NCBI GenBank assembly: GCA_903909415.1
Contig: CAIVVS010000013.1
Coordinates: 1-6,443 of the forward strand
Source of the DNA: an uncultured Pseudomonadota bacterium
Lineage (GTDB): Bacteria; Pseudomonadota; Gammaproteobacteria; Burkholderiales; SG8-39
Length of the DNA stretch: 6,443 nucleotides
Direction: 5' to 3'
Under the pieces are notes generated by a model that ran no database searches, had not been told where the DNA came from, and worked only from the letters and a program-made list of their open reading frames with translations. Of this stretch, positions 6,348 to 6,443 are shown in pieces. The translations under genes and the position numbers were made by a program. Numbering within the stretch: position 1 is the stretch's first letter; every line of letters starts with the position of its first letter.

Positions 6348-6443
6348 GCCGCGGCCTTTGGTTCTGGTTTGGGCTCGGGCCGCTGGTCGGGCCTGAGCTG
6401 CATCGCCTTGTACTCGAGGAATTCCTCCAGCCCGGCGCGGCCC
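6344..6443 (-). CDS. C-terminal end of an unidentified protein, truncated by the window edge
   Basis: Reading leftward from the window edge, an open frame encodes about 32 residues ending EEFLEYKAMQLRP, then a Pro/Glu/Lys tail (PEPKPEPKAAA) and a TGA at 6344-6346. The TGA overlaps the ATG of the MaoC-like gene (ATGA), and the frame has codon use like its neighbours, so I take it as the true tail of the upstream operon gene. Too little is visible to assign a family. Given the partner, another acyl-CoA-handling enzyme is plausible, but this is a guess. The repeated PEPK units suggest a flexible, disordered C-terminus. Confidence 0.7.
   Translation of the reverse strand, partial: GRAGLEEFLEYKAMQLRPDQRPEPKPEPKAAA

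Overview
The window is GC-rich (roughly two-thirds G+C or more by eye), with dense coding, almost no intergenic space and strong third-position G/C bias. The gene content (heavy-metal-type RND pump, PII-like protein, MaoC-type hydratase) fits a high-GC proteobacterium. A betaproteobacterium such as Burkholderiales is my best guess, but no single feature proves it.

The window holds two convergent gene blocks. On the plus strand (1-3822) is the end of a metal-efflux operon: the C-terminal part of a periplasmic adaptor (CzcB/CusB type), a complete 1031-residue inner-membrane RND transporter of the heavy-metal-efflux (CzcA/CusA) class, and a 113-residue PII-like protein. Each downstream start codon overlaps the upstream stop codon by 4 bases (GTGA, then ATGA), so the three are very probably co-transcribed and translationally coupled. 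The adaptor and transporter would form two parts of a tripartite export pump across the cell envelope. The PII-like protein keeps the PII nucleotide-binding loop but lacks the classical uridylylation tyrosine. It resembles the PII-NG type known to sit beside metal RND pumps, and may sense or modulate pump activity.

On the minus strand (6443 down to 3853) is a second block, read in the order: C-terminal tail of an unidentified protein, a MaoC-like hydratase/dehydratase, a divergent ComB-family (2-phosphosulfolactate phosphatase-like) protein, and a secreted seven-bladed-type beta-propeller of the YVTN/YncE kind. The first three are joined by two 4-base ATGA overlaps. The propeller follows after a 39-base gap that contains a G-rich mirror repeat and a clear ribosome binding site. 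The substrate of this block is not evident. MaoC proteins act on acyl-CoA thioesters, whereas true ComB hydrolyses a phosphosulfonate, and this ComB-like protein has lost several signature residues, so it may have a different substrate.

The two blocks meet tail to tail at 3823-3852, a 30-base gap with a strong GC hairpin that can serve as a terminator for both directions. The only AT-rich patch (about 4991-5045) is the translation start region of the propeller gene. No RNA gene, mobile element, CRISPR array or attachment site was seen.
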